Origin: Microvirga sp. KLBC 81 | GTDB taxonomy: Bacteria > Pseudomonadota > Alphaproteobacteria > Rhizobiales > Beijerinckiaceae | DNA length: 59,322 bases | NCBI RefSeq assembly: GCF_003075415.1 | Contig: NZ_QDAH01000037.1 | Location: 1 to 59,322 of the forward strand | Direction of reading: 5' to 3' | In this document: positions 8,775 to 17,343 of the stretch, in pieces | How positions within the stretch are numbered: the first letter of the stretch is position 1 | Layout: the number at the start of each line of letters is the position of its first letter | The notes under the pieces: model-generated | The model's input: the letters and a program-made list of their open reading frames with translations, nothing else | Databases searched by the model: none | What the model was told of the DNA's origin: nothing | Translations under genes and position numbers: made by a program

Positions 8775-9238
8775 GGGAAAGCTCCCACGATCAGCATCGC
8801 ACCTAAGATTGCGACTGAATCTTCGATCAGGGCGGCAGGACGATCCTTGCCGAAGGCAGCGGCTAGACGCGCCCGGCCTTCCGCCCCTCCAAGCGTGCCA
8901 ACGATCCCTCCCAGAGCTCCGGCAACAAGCCCGCCGAGAAGGGAGCCACTCTTCGCGGCAATAGCTCCGCCGCATAGGCCGCCCACGATGATCCGAGTAG
9001 CGAAGGGCAGGAGCAGCTTGCGGCTCGGTGTGGTCGGGAGCTGATCGGTAATCAGTTCCCCAATTGCGAGCACTGTCAGTATCCAAGGCGTGAATCGATA
9101 GCCCAGAAAGGCAAGCCAGGTTCCCTCAAGATTGAGGAGCCCGAAGAAGGCGGCCCAACTTACCGCAGCTGGCGCGGTCATGGCTCGAAGGCCAGCAATC
9201 ACGCCAATCAGGAATGCTAACAGGATAAGCACCATCAA
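8771..9238 (-). CDS. DUF4126 family membrane protein
   Basis: 155 residues, mostly hydrophobic with Gly/Ala-rich helices: LIGVIAGLRAMTAPAAVSWA at the N-terminus, then GELITDQLP and GGLVAGALGGIVGTLGG. These match the DUF4126 family of small integral membrane proteins of unknown function. It ends in ALIEDSVAILGAMLIVGAFP and overlaps the reductase fragment by 4 bp. A remnant of a second DUF4126 gene lies upstream of the intact reductase at 55056-55156, so the pairing is conserved and the two products may act together. Confidence 0.8.
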   Translation of the reverse strand: MMVLILLAFLIGVIAGLRAMTAPAAVSWAAFFGLLNLEGTWLAFLGYRFTPWILTVLAIGELITDQLPTTPSRKLLLPFATRIIVGGLCGGAIAAKSGSLLGGLVAGALGGIVGTLGGAEGRARLAAAFGKDRPAALIEDSVAILGAMLIVGAFP

Positions 9239-9293
9239 TCATCTCCATCACCGTCGAGACCCAGACCTCGGAAAGCATCCCTGGATTTCGACC

Positions 9294-9476
9294 ATGTCCC
9301 GTCACATCAACTTTCTTGTCTATCAAGGCTTCGTGCTGTTGGATCTCAGCGGCCCTACGGAGGTGTTCTCTTGGCATAGCCGGATGTCAGCCCTGGTAGT
9401 TTTACTCAGGCGTCGTTTGGACGACTACACAGCCCGAGGTCCAGTCGTAGGCATACGAACGTTTAGGCCTCCATAG
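9294..9476 (+). pseudogene. N-terminal fragment of a GlxA/DJ-1-like regulator
   Basis: MSRHINFLVYQGFVLLDLSG followed by PTEVFSWHSRM is the beginning of the DJ-1/PfpI-like amidotransferase domain found at the N-terminus of GlxA-family AraC regulators. The match ends after about 34 residues, where the open frame runs into regulatory element copy E and stops at 9476. It is divergent from DUF4126 with a 55 bp gap. It could come from the same kind of gene as the C-terminal fragment at 5263-5685, but the two do not overlap or add up to a whole protein. Confidence 0.65.
9397..9467 (-). promoter_or_regulatory. shared upstream regulatory element, copy E (displaced)
   Basis: About 70 bp align by eye with 15056-15127: GTAGTTTTA, CTACA.AGC.CGA.GTCCAGT and GGCATACGAA.GTTTAG are shared. 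The core reads GCATAC-GAAC-GTTTAG at 9452-9467, a half-conserved form of the palindrome in copies A and B. Here it is fused behind a GlxA fragment, 214 bp from the DUF4126 start, so it may be a displaced rather than working promoter. Confidence 0.5.
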
Positions 9477-9604
9477 CGACCTGCATGCCGCAGCGGTCGC
9501 CCGAGCTGACCGGTTGGAGGAGGGAGGAGGTGGGCAGGCGCTTGGCTGCTGAGCCCAAACTCGCCAACTTGCGCTTCAAGCCGCCGGACCCACACGCTTT
9601 GCCG

Positions 9605-9641
9605 GAGCCCTCCAAGTCGTCGCTCACGCCAAGGAGGGCTC
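9605..9641 (-). terminator. hairpin after the pirin operon
   Basis: GAGCCCTCC and GGAGGGCTC form a perfect 9 bp stem with a 19-base loop, about 40-80 bp beyond the pirin stop. There is no run of T, so Rho-independent termination is only a possibility. It may instead be part of a 60-codon unrecognised frame on the same strand. Confidence 0.35.
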
Positions 9642-9682
9642 GCATCCAGACACTTCCGCGATCAGACTTGGTACAATTGCAG

Positions 9683-10627
9683 TTATGGATAGCGCACTGG
9701 CGGAGGCGGCGGCTCGGGCAGAGGGATAAACTCAGCCTCGTCACTGGGTACCGTATCGAACCGGGCCGCCTTCCAATCAGCCTTGGCCTGTTCGATGCGA
9801 TCCTGTCGCGACGAGACGAAGTTCCACCAGATATAGCGCGGCCCGTCCATCGGCTCGCCGCCCAGCAGCATGAATCTGGCATCATTCCGTGCCCGGATCG
9901 TGATGCGATCACCCGGCCGGAATACCAGGAGCTCGCCGGTCGGGAACACGTCGCCGGCGATCTCGACCTCGCCCGAGACGGTGTAGATCGCCCGCTCGTC
10001 GTAGTCCGGATCGAGCGGCAGGCTGGCGCCCGCCGGCAGGATGGCGTCGGCATAGAACATCGGGCTTGAGGTCTGCACGGGTGACGCCGCGCCAAGGATT
10101 GAACCGGCGATGATCCGCACCGTCTTACCATCCGCATCGAGCACCGGCATGTCGCCCGCATCGTAGTGGACGAAGCCGGGATTTGCCTCCTCGTCCTGGG
10201 CCGACAGGGCCACCCGGCTCTGGATGCCGAAGAGCTTCGAGCCCGTTGCCCGCAACTCCTGCGACGTCCGTTCGGAATGGACGATGCCGCGCCCGGCGGT
10301 CATCCAGTTGAGCTCACCCGGCCGGATCGGCAGTTCCGTTCCAAGGGAATCCCGATGCATGATCTCGCCGTCGAAGAGGTAAGTGACTGTCGAGAGTCCG
10401 ATAGGGGGATGAGGTCTGACATCCATCCCTGATCCAAGCAGGAACTCGGATGGGCCCATCTGGTCGAAGAAGATGAACGGGCCGACCATCTGCCGCTGCG
10501 CCGATGGGAGCGCGCGGCGGACCTCGAAGCTGCCAAGATCACGGGTCCGAGGCACGATCACGGTTTCGATGGCGTCGCAGGCGAACTTGTCACCGGGTTT
10601 CGGATCTTCTGCGGGATTCCAGCTCAT
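9683..10627 (-). CDS. pirin family protein
   Basis: 314 residues with two cupin barrels. The N-terminal metal site shows [20 protein letters not shown] followed by HRDS, and GRGIVHSE supplies the third His and Glu of the pirin iron site. Residues [10 protein letters not shown] are also family-typical. The C-terminal barrel contains [20 protein letters not shown]. Pirins are cytosolic iron-binding proteins; bacterial members act as quercetinases or as redox-responsive regulators of enzymes. It is the last gene of a five-gene minus-strand run, 43 bp after the cyclase gene. Confidence 0.9.
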   Translation of the reverse strand: MSWNPAEDPKPGDKFACDAIETVIVPRTRDLGSFEVRRALPSAQRQMVGPFIFFDQMGPSEFLLGSGMDVRPHPPIGLSTVTYLFDGEIMHRDSLGTELPIRPGELNWMTAGRGIVHSERTSQELRATGSKLFGIQSRVALSAQDEEANPGFVHYDAGDMPVLDADGKTVRIIAGSILGAASPVQTSSPMFYADAILPAGASLPLDPDYDERAIYTVSGEVEIAGDVFPTGELLVFRPGDRITIRARNDARFMLLGGEPMDGPRYIWWNFVSSRQDRIEQAKADWKAARFDTVPSDEAEFIPLPEPPPPPVRYP

Positions 10628-10670
10628 GAGCTTCTCTCCTTCCTAGTTTCTTGCACAAGTGCCCTGGTGT

Positions 10671-11864
10671 TCACGCTCGATGGCCCTGTTCGGCAGCTAT
10701 GGCGAAAACGTCGTGCTCTCCGTCCAATCCCTTGAGCTCGAAGCGGCCTATGCTTCTGGGCCATGTGTCCGGTAGGGCGGAGGCGAAGGCTTCGGAGCAA
10801 ACCACCGTCTCACCGCTCGCCTTGGCGATCACCTCCAGACGGCTGACCATGTTCACCGCAGGCCCGACCACGGTAAAGTCCAGGCGGTCGAGGCTGCCGA
10901 TATTGCCGTACATCACGGATCCCGCGTGCAAGGCCGCTACGAACGGCGGCAGGCTCTCGGCCCGGGCCACTGCGATCGCTCGCGACACGGCACGCACGGC
11001 CGCCGCACACGCCGCTGCGCGGTCGTCCTCACCCAGCTGGAAGATCGACAAGACCCCGTCACCCAGAAACTTGAGAACGTCACCTCCCTCCGCCCGCACA
11101 GCATCGGCCACGGCCTCAAAATAGAGACCAAGCGTGGCTAGGAGCTGTGATGGGGGTAATGTGAGCGAGAGAGGTGTGAACCCGCGCATGTCAGTAAGCA
11201 GGATGGCCGCTTCGGTCTCGACGATGTCGCCGCGGTGGATCGCGCCGGCTTGCACGCGTGCAGCCGGCTCCTCGCCCAGGAAGGTGGCCAGCAGGCTTGC
11301 TGTCGAGCGGCGCATGGCGATGGCTTCCAGCGCAGCAGAAAGCGGAACGGAAAGGCTCTTGATCAGAGCGATGTGGCTTTCATCAAACCCGCTGTCGTGC
11401 CGCGTGGCGAACATCGCCGGTTGGATGATCCCGTTGCCAAACGCAATCGGCACCGCGAGGTAATCGGTAAAGCCGGCACTCGCCAACTCATGGAGGACAG
11501 CGTGATCCCCGGGCTTAATCTGGTCGAGCCGCCATCGGACCGAGGTCCCGGTCTCCATAACGTGCTGGGACGGGCTGCCGAAATAGGCCGGGGACTCGCG
11601 CAGAGCCTGGCTGATGGTGAAGAGTTCGGCTGCCGTCTCCGGCACCCAGATGATGCCCCAGGCGGTCAGGAGCGGGTTATCGACACGCATCGCGATGCGC
11701 AGCCGGTGCAACGGAACCCCTATCGCGGTCAACTGCTCTGCAAACCCGGATGTCAACGCAACTGCATCGCCAGACAAGCGCCCCGGCCCGATCAACCACG
11801 CCGCGAGTTGCTCCCCCTTGCGTGTCCAGTCGTCCAAGGCAGCGGTCTGACGGAGTGGCACCAT
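10671..11864 (-). CDS. class III adenylate/guanylate cyclase
   Basis: 397 residues. About residues 1-200 form an uncharacterised sensory region with a GAF-like look (YLAVPIAFGNGIIQPAMFAT). The C-terminal catalytic domain starts near residue 220. Metal-binding Asp residues lie in ILLTDMRGFTPLS and FLGDGVLSIF. The Lys in VLKF and Asp in LDFTVVG are the adenine-selecting pair, so cAMP is the likelier product. NMVSRLE supplies the transition-state Asn and Arg. No membrane segment is seen, so it is probably cytosolic. It lies 10 bp after bestrophin and before pirin; a cyclic-nucleotide-binding reductase occurs at 47842. Confidence 0.9.
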   Translation of the reverse strand: MVPLRQTAALDDWTRKGEQLAAWLIGPGRLSGDAVALTSGFAEQLTAIGVPLHRLRIAMRVDNPLLTAWGIIWVPETAAELFTISQALRESPAYFGSPSQHVMETGTSVRWRLDQIKPGDHAVLHELASAGFTDYLAVPIAFGNGIIQPAMFATRHDSGFDESHIALIKSLSVPLSAALEAIAMRRSTASLLATFLGEEPAARVQAGAIHRGDIVETEAAILLTDMRGFTPLSLTLPPSQLLATLGLYFEAVADAVRAEGGDVLKFLGDGVLSIFQLGEDDRAAACAAAVRAVSRAIAVARAESLPPFVAALHAGSVMYGNIGSLDRLDFTVVGPAVNMVSRLEVIAKASGETVVCSEAFASALPDTWPRSIGRFELKGLDGEHDVFAIAAEQGHRA

Positions 11865-11874
11865 GCGCTCTACC

Positions 11875-12894
11875 TTAGAACAGGATACTATCCTTTGCCT
11901 CGATCGGTTTGAGCTCCGTCTGCTCGCCGAGCATCACCCGCATCTCGATCTCAATTCGCCGCGTGATCGATGAGATCGGGACATCGTTGGCGTTCCCTTC
12001 AAAGGGGTTCGAGGAATTCTCTCCAACCTTTTCCATCGAGACGAATATCCAGCCGACAATCGCACTGAGCGGGACATTCAACCAAGCTGTCCACGCCGCG
12101 ATCCCAGCCGGTTCGCCCAGCTCCCGCGCGTATGGGAATAGGCTGAACGGCACGATCGCAGCAAAGATCTTCACCACGATGACGGCAATGGAATAATAGT
12201 TGCGCGAATACGGATAGTTCTTGACCCGCTTCAAGCCCCCTTGCAATCGAAGAAGTTCATCGAGGGCGCCCGCCAACCCGGTAAAGATGAATTCGCTGAT
12301 GAGGCTTCTGCTATGAATGTCCTTGATGGCTTCATACTGCCACTGAAGAAGGAGAGCCTCCTTGTCGCCGCGATGCACCTTGAACTTCTGCAACTCGGCA
12401 TCCGACAAATAGGGTCTCAGCTCATCCTCAAGGACGGACTGGCTTTCAGGGCTCGGAAGCCTGGCAAGGAAACTGACGTTCCCCCGGTCATAGGTATTTT
12501 CCCAGGATCTTTTTTCGCGCAGATAAAAGCGCAGCGCGGTCAGCCAGGCAAAATGGCGATAAAAGATCTCTCTCAGTCCCGGCTCAGGCGCGGCATCTCG
12601 GTTGTCGATCGTTGCCATCAACCTGTTGGCCAGGACCAAACTAGCCGTACTGACCTGCCCCGACAGGGTCAGACCGTCATTGAAGCGTGCGTAGCATTGC
12701 TGGTTCTTAAAGGCGAGACTGATCGCGAGTGCCGACCCTACAATGGTCAGAATTGGCCCTGGTACCGTCAGAAAGCTCCAGCCCGAGACCTCCAGAAACA
12801 AGGTCACTAATATTGACCAGGAAATGATCCAACCGATCTCCCATCGCGTCCAGGCGAGAAAGTCGGTGGTCTTGTACTGTCGACCTAAGTGCAT
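11875..12894 (-). CDS. bestrophin-family ion channel
   Basis: 339 residues. The N-terminal basic stretch is followed by two hydrophobic segments (IISWSILVTLFLEVSGWSF and IVGSALAISLAFKNQQCYAR). FKNQQCYARFNDG is the usual bestrophin motif. A second hydrophobic pair lies near residues 225-285, and a C-terminal NPFEGNANDVPISSITRRIE stretch matches the conserved bestrophin tail. Bacterial bestrophins are pentameric inner-membrane ion channels. The start is 3 bp after the cytochrome b stop, so the two are almost certainly cotranscribed and possibly coupled. Confidence 0.9.
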   Translation of the reverse strand: MHLGRQYKTTDFLAWTRWEIGWIISWSILVTLFLEVSGWSFLTVPGPILTIVGSALAISLAFKNQQCYARFNDGLTLSGQVSTASLVLANRLMATIDNRDAAPEPGLREIFYRHFAWLTALRFYLREKRSWENTYDRGNVSFLARLPSPESQSVLEDELRPYLSDAELQKFKVHRGDKEALLLQWQYEAIKDIHSRSLISEFIFTGLAGALDELLRLQGGLKRVKNYPYSRNYYSIAVIVVKIFAAIVPFSLFPYARELGEPAGIAAWTAWLNVPLSAIVGWIFVSMEKVGENSSNPFEGNANDVPISSITRRIEIEMRVMLGEQTELKPIEAKDSILF

Positions 12895-12897
12895 GGC

Positions 12898-14181
12898 CTA
12901 GCCACCCTTAAGTTGTCGGATGCGGATGACGGACCTGTCGGACACCGGATCAGGCGTCTTGTGACGGGCGAGCACGGACTCGTTGATCGATACGGGCAGC
13001 GGTAGCGGCGTTTCAAACAGACCAACGACTGGCAGGGCGACGAAATAGCCAAAGTAAACAGCCGTGAGAATTTGAGCGGCAATCACGTATGCGCCCTCCG
13101 CCGGCCTGCTGCCGAGATATCCAAGGCCGATGAACGCCACAACGAAAGCCCAGAGCATCCACCGGCCGATCGGGCGGTAGGACATGGAGCGCACCTTCGA
13201 GGTGTCGAGCCAAGGTAAGAAGGCGAGCACGAGGACTGCGGAGGCCATCGCGACGACACCGCCGAGTTTGTCGGGAATGGCACGCAGGATAGCGTAGAAC
13301 GGCAGGAAATACCACTCCGGCACGATGTGCGCGGGCGTCACCGCCGGGTTGGCCGGGATGTAGTTGTCCGCATGGCCGAGATAGTTCGGCATGTAGAACA
13401 CCCAGTAGGCGAAGAAGACCATAAAGATGATGATCGAGAGGATGTCCTTCACGGTGGCATCTGGGGTGAACGGCACCGTGTCTTTCTTGAAGTCATTGAT
13501 CTCGACACCGGTCGGGTTGTTCTGCCCCACATGGTGAAGCGCCCAAATGTGAAGCGTGATGGTACCGACCAGCATGAAGGGCAACAGGTAGTGGAGCGAG
13601 AAAAACCGGTTCAGGGTTGCATTGCTGACCGAGTAGCCGCCCCACAGATACTCAACGATCGTTTCACCCACGAGCGGAATGGCGGAGAACAGATTGGTGA
13701 TGACGGTCGCGCCCCAGAACGACATCTGCCCCCAGGGCAGGACATAACCCAGGAATGCGGTCGCCATCATGATCAGGAAGTTGATGACACCCAGGAGCCA
13801 GAGGATCTCGCGCGGCGCCTTGTACGATCCATAATACAAGCCACGAAAGATGTGGATGTATACCGCGATGAAGAACATCGACGCGCCCGTCGCGTGCAAG
13901 TACCGGATGAGCCAACCGTAGTTGACGTCACGCATGATCCGCTCGATCGACTGAAACGCCAGATCAGCATTCGGCACGTAGTGCATCGCGAGGAAAATGC
14001 CGGTCACGATCTGCGACGCGAGCATGAGGGTCAGGATACCACCAAACGTCCAGAGGTAGTTCAGATTCCGCGGCACCGGATACGACACGGCCGTATCATA
14101 GGAAAAGCCGATGATGGGCAGTCTCGCCTCAAGCCACCGCTCGAACCGGCTTTTCGGCTCGTAATTGCTATGCTTGAACAT
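12898..14181 (-). CDS. cytochrome b of the bc1 complex, solitary copy
   Basis: 427 residues with eight to nine membrane segments. Two His pairs bind the b haems: [17 protein letters not shown] (helix B) and [20 protein letters not shown] (helix D). The Qo-site motif PEWY is present in [20 protein letters not shown]. Length matches alphaproteobacterial PetB/FbcH cytochrome b. No Rieske protein or cytochrome c1 gene is beside it; instead it sits between an NmrA reductase and bestrophin. Either it replaces the main cytochrome b in a hybrid complex or it acts as a quinone-linked membrane electron carrier of its own. All ligands look intact. Confidence 0.9.
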   Translation of the reverse strand: MFKHSNYEPKSRFERWLEARLPIIGFSYDTAVSYPVPRNLNYLWTFGGILTLMLASQIVTGIFLAMHYVPNADLAFQSIERIMRDVNYGWLIRYLHATGASMFFIAVYIHIFRGLYYGSYKAPREILWLLGVINFLIMMATAFLGYVLPWGQMSFWGATVITNLFSAIPLVGETIVEYLWGGYSVSNATLNRFFSLHYLLPFMLVGTITLHIWALHHVGQNNPTGVEINDFKKDTVPFTPDATVKDILSIIIFMVFFAYWVFYMPNYLGHADNYIPANPAVTPAHIVPEWYFLPFYAILRAIPDKLGGVVAMASAVLVLAFLPWLDTSKVRSMSYRPIGRWMLWAFVVAFIGLGYLGSRPAEGAYVIAAQILTAVYFGYFVALPVVGLFETPLPLPVSINESVLARHKTPDPVSDRSVIRIRQLKGG

Positions 14182-14210
14182 TTCGTGACCCGATCCTGTT
14201 CAATCGTCTC

Positions 14211-14984
14211 TTAAAAGGCCACAGGTAACGCATCGGCCACATAGCGCCTGAGCCAGTCCTCGAACCGGGTTGGCGCAAATCGCGGATGATCGCCCGGCAC
14301 CAGGGTGTCGTCCTTCAGCACCGCCCCGAAATACAAAGCTCGGGGATCGGCAATGACGCTTCGGGGATCCTCGTTGGCAGCCAGGATCTGTTTGGCGAGC
14401 TCGTTGAGGCGGAACCTGTCCGGACCGACAATCTCAAGCTCGCGGTTCTGGGGACGACCCATCGCCACGTCGCGCAGCGCTACGACAACATCATCAGCCG
14501 CAATGGGTTGGATAGGGGCCGGCGACAGACGAAGCACGTTGCCGTCGGCGGCACTTTCGACAATCCCGGTCAGGTACTCGAAGAACGGCGTCGATCTTAA
14601 GATTGTATAGGGTATGCGCGATGCACGGATCAGGTTCTCCTGTGCCATCTTCGCTCTGAAGTAGCCGCTTTCGGCCAGACGATCGGTGCCGACGACGGAC
14701 AAGGCGACATGATGCTGGATGCCAGCTTTCTCTTCCGCTGCCAGAAGGTTCCGTCCCGATGTTTTGAAGAACTCCAGTGCAATGTCATCCTGGAGTGACG
14801 GCGAATTCGATACATCCACGACGATCTGGGCACCATCCAATGCTTCAGCCAGTCCCTCACCGGTGATTGTGTTGACGCCTGAAGACAGTGAAGCAATCAC
14901 AACATCCTGATTGCAGTCCTGTAGCGCAGTAACCAGTCTGGATCCAATGTGTCCGGTGCCACCTACTACAACCATTCTCATCAT
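14211..14984 (-). CDS. NmrA-like NAD(P)-binding reductase or sensor (copy 1)
   Basis: 257 residues. The Rossmann motif VVGGTGHIGSRL is at the N-terminus. SGVNTITGEGLAEALDGAQI, VALSVVGTDRL and YTILRSTPFFEYL are typical of the NmrA/atypical SDR group. It lacks the classical YxxxK catalytic pair, as many such proteins do. It is about half identical by eye to the protein at 18275-19030. It opens a run of NmrA, cytochrome b, bestrophin, cyclase and pirin with gaps of 29, 3, 10 and 43 bp. GGAG precedes the start. Regulatory copy D lies 128 bp upstream. Confidence 0.85.
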   Translation of the reverse strand: MMRMVVVGGTGHIGSRLVTALQDCNQDVVIASLSSGVNTITGEGLAEALDGAQIVVDVSNSPSLQDDIALEFFKTSGRNLLAAEEKAGIQHHVALSVVGTDRLAESGYFRAKMAQENLIRASRIPYTILRSTPFFEYLTGIVESAADGNVLRLSPAPIQPIAADDVVVALRDVAMGRPQNRELEIVGPDRFRLNELAKQILAANEDPRSVIADPRALYFGAVLKDDTLVPGDHPRFAPTRFEDWLRRYVADALPVAF

Positions 14985-15055
14985 TCACTCCGCATGCAAG
15001 ATCGATCTGGTTCGAAGGAGGATGCCGTGGGCCGGCGTAAGCCGACGGTCCGCTG

Positions 15056-15127
15056 TTGTAGTTTTAGTCGAGTGCGTTCGGGCCGCTACATAGCTCGAAG
15101 TCCAGTTGAAGGCATACGAAAGTTTAG
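15056..15127 (-). promoter_or_regulatory. shared upstream regulatory element, copy D
   Basis: About 70 bp resemble 9397-9467, with core GCATAC-GAAA-GTTTAG at 15112-15127, 128 bp before the NmrA start codon. One arm (GTTTAG) is identical to copies A, B and C; the other arm is diverged. Distance and orientation are as in the other copies, so it probably controls the NmrA-cytochrome b-bestrophin-cyclase-pirin run. The next 180 bp to the isochorismatase hold no gene I can support. Confidence 0.55.
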
Positions 15128-15309
15128 CTCTTTATTTCGGCTCGGGTGATGCGCATCTGTAGTTCCATGTTCGAGGTGTCCGTAAACATCTCGGATGCAT
15201 CGACCGGAGCCGACGAGGTTACCTTCGCCATTGCGTATCCGCGTTTCGTGACCTGTGGTTCAATCGGATACCCGGCCTACCGATCACAAGTCGCGGCGGC
15301 CGGAGCATT

Positions 15310-15960
15310 TCATTTCGGAGATCCGACCGGGCTTGGCGGCTTGATCATGTCGCGGGCGTAGCTCAGACCGATTCCGTATCCTCCTCCATGAGTCTCCACG
15401 ATGGAGCGTGCGTCGTCATAGGTCTCGCGACGGGTCCAATCGCGCTGCAGTTCGAGCAGGACCTGGATCCAGGATGTCATGCGTGCTCCAGCGGATTCCA
15501 TTCGACGGAGAGCAAGATCATGGCTTGTGGGAGTCAGACCTCCGCATGCGTCTGCGACGACGGACACTTCGTAGCCTTCCGCCAACGCGGAGATCACGGT
15601 GAATGAGACACATGCTTCCGTCAGGAGACCTGAGACCAGCAGGCGCCTTCGGCCCAATGACGCGACCGCCGTGCGGGCCGGTTCGTCCTCCCAGACATTC
15701 ATATTCTTCCGGTCGATCGCCTGCACATCCGGAATGATCTTCTGAATCGAAGGCATCAGAGGCCCGCTGTAGACCTTCGTCGCCTATGTCGAGACGACGA
15801 TCGGAAGGCCGAAGACGACGGCGGTCCGAGCCAGGGCGGCGGTATTGTTGAGCAGCGTCTGACGATCGATGGACTCCACGGCAAACGCCAGGCCCGCCTG
15901 ATGATCGATCAAGAGCAGCGCGCAGTCGGATGGAGTCAGAAGGGATGTAGTGTCTACCAT
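15310..15960 (-). pseudogene. isochorismatase-family hydrolase with one nonsense codon
   Basis: The whole gene is readable in one frame, about 216 codons, except for a TAG at 15784-15786. The first part carries the catalytic Asp (CALLLIDHQAGL). After the stop come TKVYSGPL (active-site Lys), SGLLTEACVSFTVISAL (nucleophile Cys) and a normal C-terminus. GAGGAGGAATT precedes the ATG at 15960, so the gene was well translated. The break is a single point mutation and must be recent, or the codon is read through. Family members hydrolyse isochorismate-like or amide substrates; the substrate here is unknown. Confidence 0.85.
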
Positions 15961-16014
15961 AATTCCTCCTCTTGGAAGTTGGCGCTGGCCAATACTGCTG
16001 GCCGTCAACGATCC

Positions 16015-16245
16015 TCATGACACGCCCTCCCCTGTGACGGGTCTTCCTGCCCGGTGAGGTTCGAACGCCAGGAGGTGCTGGACCATCGGCTGCTCGGGTT
16101 CTTGATGAAAGTGTCGGGCCTCCTGGGTACTCGTATCAGCCACGGAGACACGACGATCCTGACGTAGGTGCTCAGCCCAGGACTCGACGAAGAATCACTC
16201 GACCACGCGCTCCGGATTGGCCGCATCCTCCGAATTAGCCTTCAT
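16015..16245 (-). pseudogene. C-terminal remnant of an EntS-like MFS_3 transporter
   Basis: A 77-codon stretch reads EDAANPERVVE, stop, FFVESWAEHLRQDRRVSVAD and then QHLLAFEPHRAG. This is the cytoplasmic tail typical of MFS_3/EntS-family exporters, with the expected Trp codon changed to TGA. The membrane part of the gene is missing. It sits in the operon between DoxX and the isochorismatase, so that operon once carried another gene. Match made from recalled family consensus. Confidence 0.55.
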
Positions 16246-16295
16246 AATAGAGACCCTGAACGATGGCCGGCTTGGCATTGCCGGCTTACGCGAGC

Positions 16296-16751
16296 TCAGT
16301 GTGTCTCGCACCGTAGCGCCGGTGCACCAACCGATCCGAGCCTTGCATCGACCGAGTATTTGCCCGGGCCCGTCACATACAGCAGCATGAAACCGCCGAT
16401 CATGCTGAAGTTCTTATAGAAGTTGATCATGTTCGCAGAGCGGTCGGCCCCCTCCATGCTCCAGTAGGGATGACCGATGTACGCAGTCGCAAGGCTATAG
16501 AGCGCCAGCACCACCGCCAGCGGTCGCGTCCAGACACCAAGGATGATTGCGATAGACACAAAGAGCTCGACCATGATCGCCACGAGGGCGGAAATGGTCG
16601 GCAAAGGAGCGCCGCTCTGCGTCATATAAGCGACGGTTCCAGAATAATCGCCAAGCTTATCCCAGCCGAATATCAGAAACAGCAGGGCAAGCAGGAAGCG
16701 AGCGATCAGAATGACCTCATCCCTGATCCTCTCGGCGCCAAAGTCGTTCAT
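16296..16751 (-). CDS. DoxX family membrane protein
   Basis: 151 residues with four hydrophobic segments. RFLLALLFLIFGWDKLGDYS at the N-terminus is the DoxX signature, followed by MVELFVSIAIILGVWTRPLA. Family members are inner-membrane proteins linked to thiol or quinone redox stress, sometimes in complex with superoxide dismutase and a rhodanese-like partner; the exact role here is unknown. It is 92 bp after the cupin gene and belongs to the copy-B operon. Confidence 0.85.
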   Translation of the reverse strand: MNDFGAERIRDEVILIARFLLALLFLIFGWDKLGDYSGTVAYMTQSGAPLPTISALVAIMVELFVSIAIILGVWTRPLAVVLALYSLATAYIGHPYWSMEGADRSANMINFYKNFSMIGGFMLLYVTGPGKYSVDARLGSVGAPALRCETH

Positions 16752-16843
16752 GATCCGTCTCCGTGGCTATCGGTGGGTTGCGAATTCTGCCGGGCGCTAC
16801 CGGGTTGTCGTCTTGGCGCGAGCTCGCAGTGCAGCAATACCTT

Positions 16844-17293
16844 TCACCTCTGATCCGGGATCGTGAGTTCGGTATCGACGTCATCCACGACGAACACGGC
16901 GAGGATCTTCGCAGGCTGCGTCTGGCTCGCGTTGGCGCTGACCCGATGATGATCGCCGGGCATCTCCGTCCAGTTCTGGCCGGTTTGATAGGTCACTTCA
17001 GGTCCTTCGTTGACCTGCATGCGGACGGAACCTTCAATGACTGTCGCGTAGATGATCGCGGATTTCGCATGGGTGTGGGACGGCGAATATCCGCCCGGTC
17101 CGTACTCGACCGTAACACCCTTGATGCTCTTGCCTGGAACCCCTGGCAGAGCCTGCTGATAGACCTGTGTGACCTTTGCGCTCTTGGCGCCAGGAACCGC
17201 TAGAGCTTTATCGGATGAACTAGGCGCTTGAGCATTGGCATTTGCCACGGTCAGCAACAATGCTATGGCTGCGGCATTGATCGTCACTTTCAT
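16844..17293 (-). CDS. secreted cupin-domain protein
   Basis: 149 residues. A Sec signal peptide (MKVTINAAAIALLLTVANAN, cleavage after AQA) is followed by a single cupin barrel. Metal-binding residues are suggested by SPSHTHAKSAIIYATVIEG and MPGDHHRVSANAS. The ATG at 17293 was chosen because AAGGAGGACTTCC precedes it; a longer frame upstream lacks a site. The protein should be periplasmic; activity unknown. A truncated duplicate is at 5820-6251, identical over the last 246 bp. Confidence 0.85.
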   Translation of the reverse strand: MKVTINAAAIALLLTVANANAQAPSSSDKALAVPGAKSAKVTQVYQQALPGVPGKSIKGVTVEYGPGGYSPSHTHAKSAIIYATVIEGSVRMQVNEGPEVTYQTGQNWTEMPGDHHRVSANASQTQPAKILAVFVVDDVDTELTIPDQR

Positions 17294-17343
17294 TGGAAGT
17301 CCTCCTTTTTCAGCTGCCACCGTCTATGTACAGCTGACGGCCT

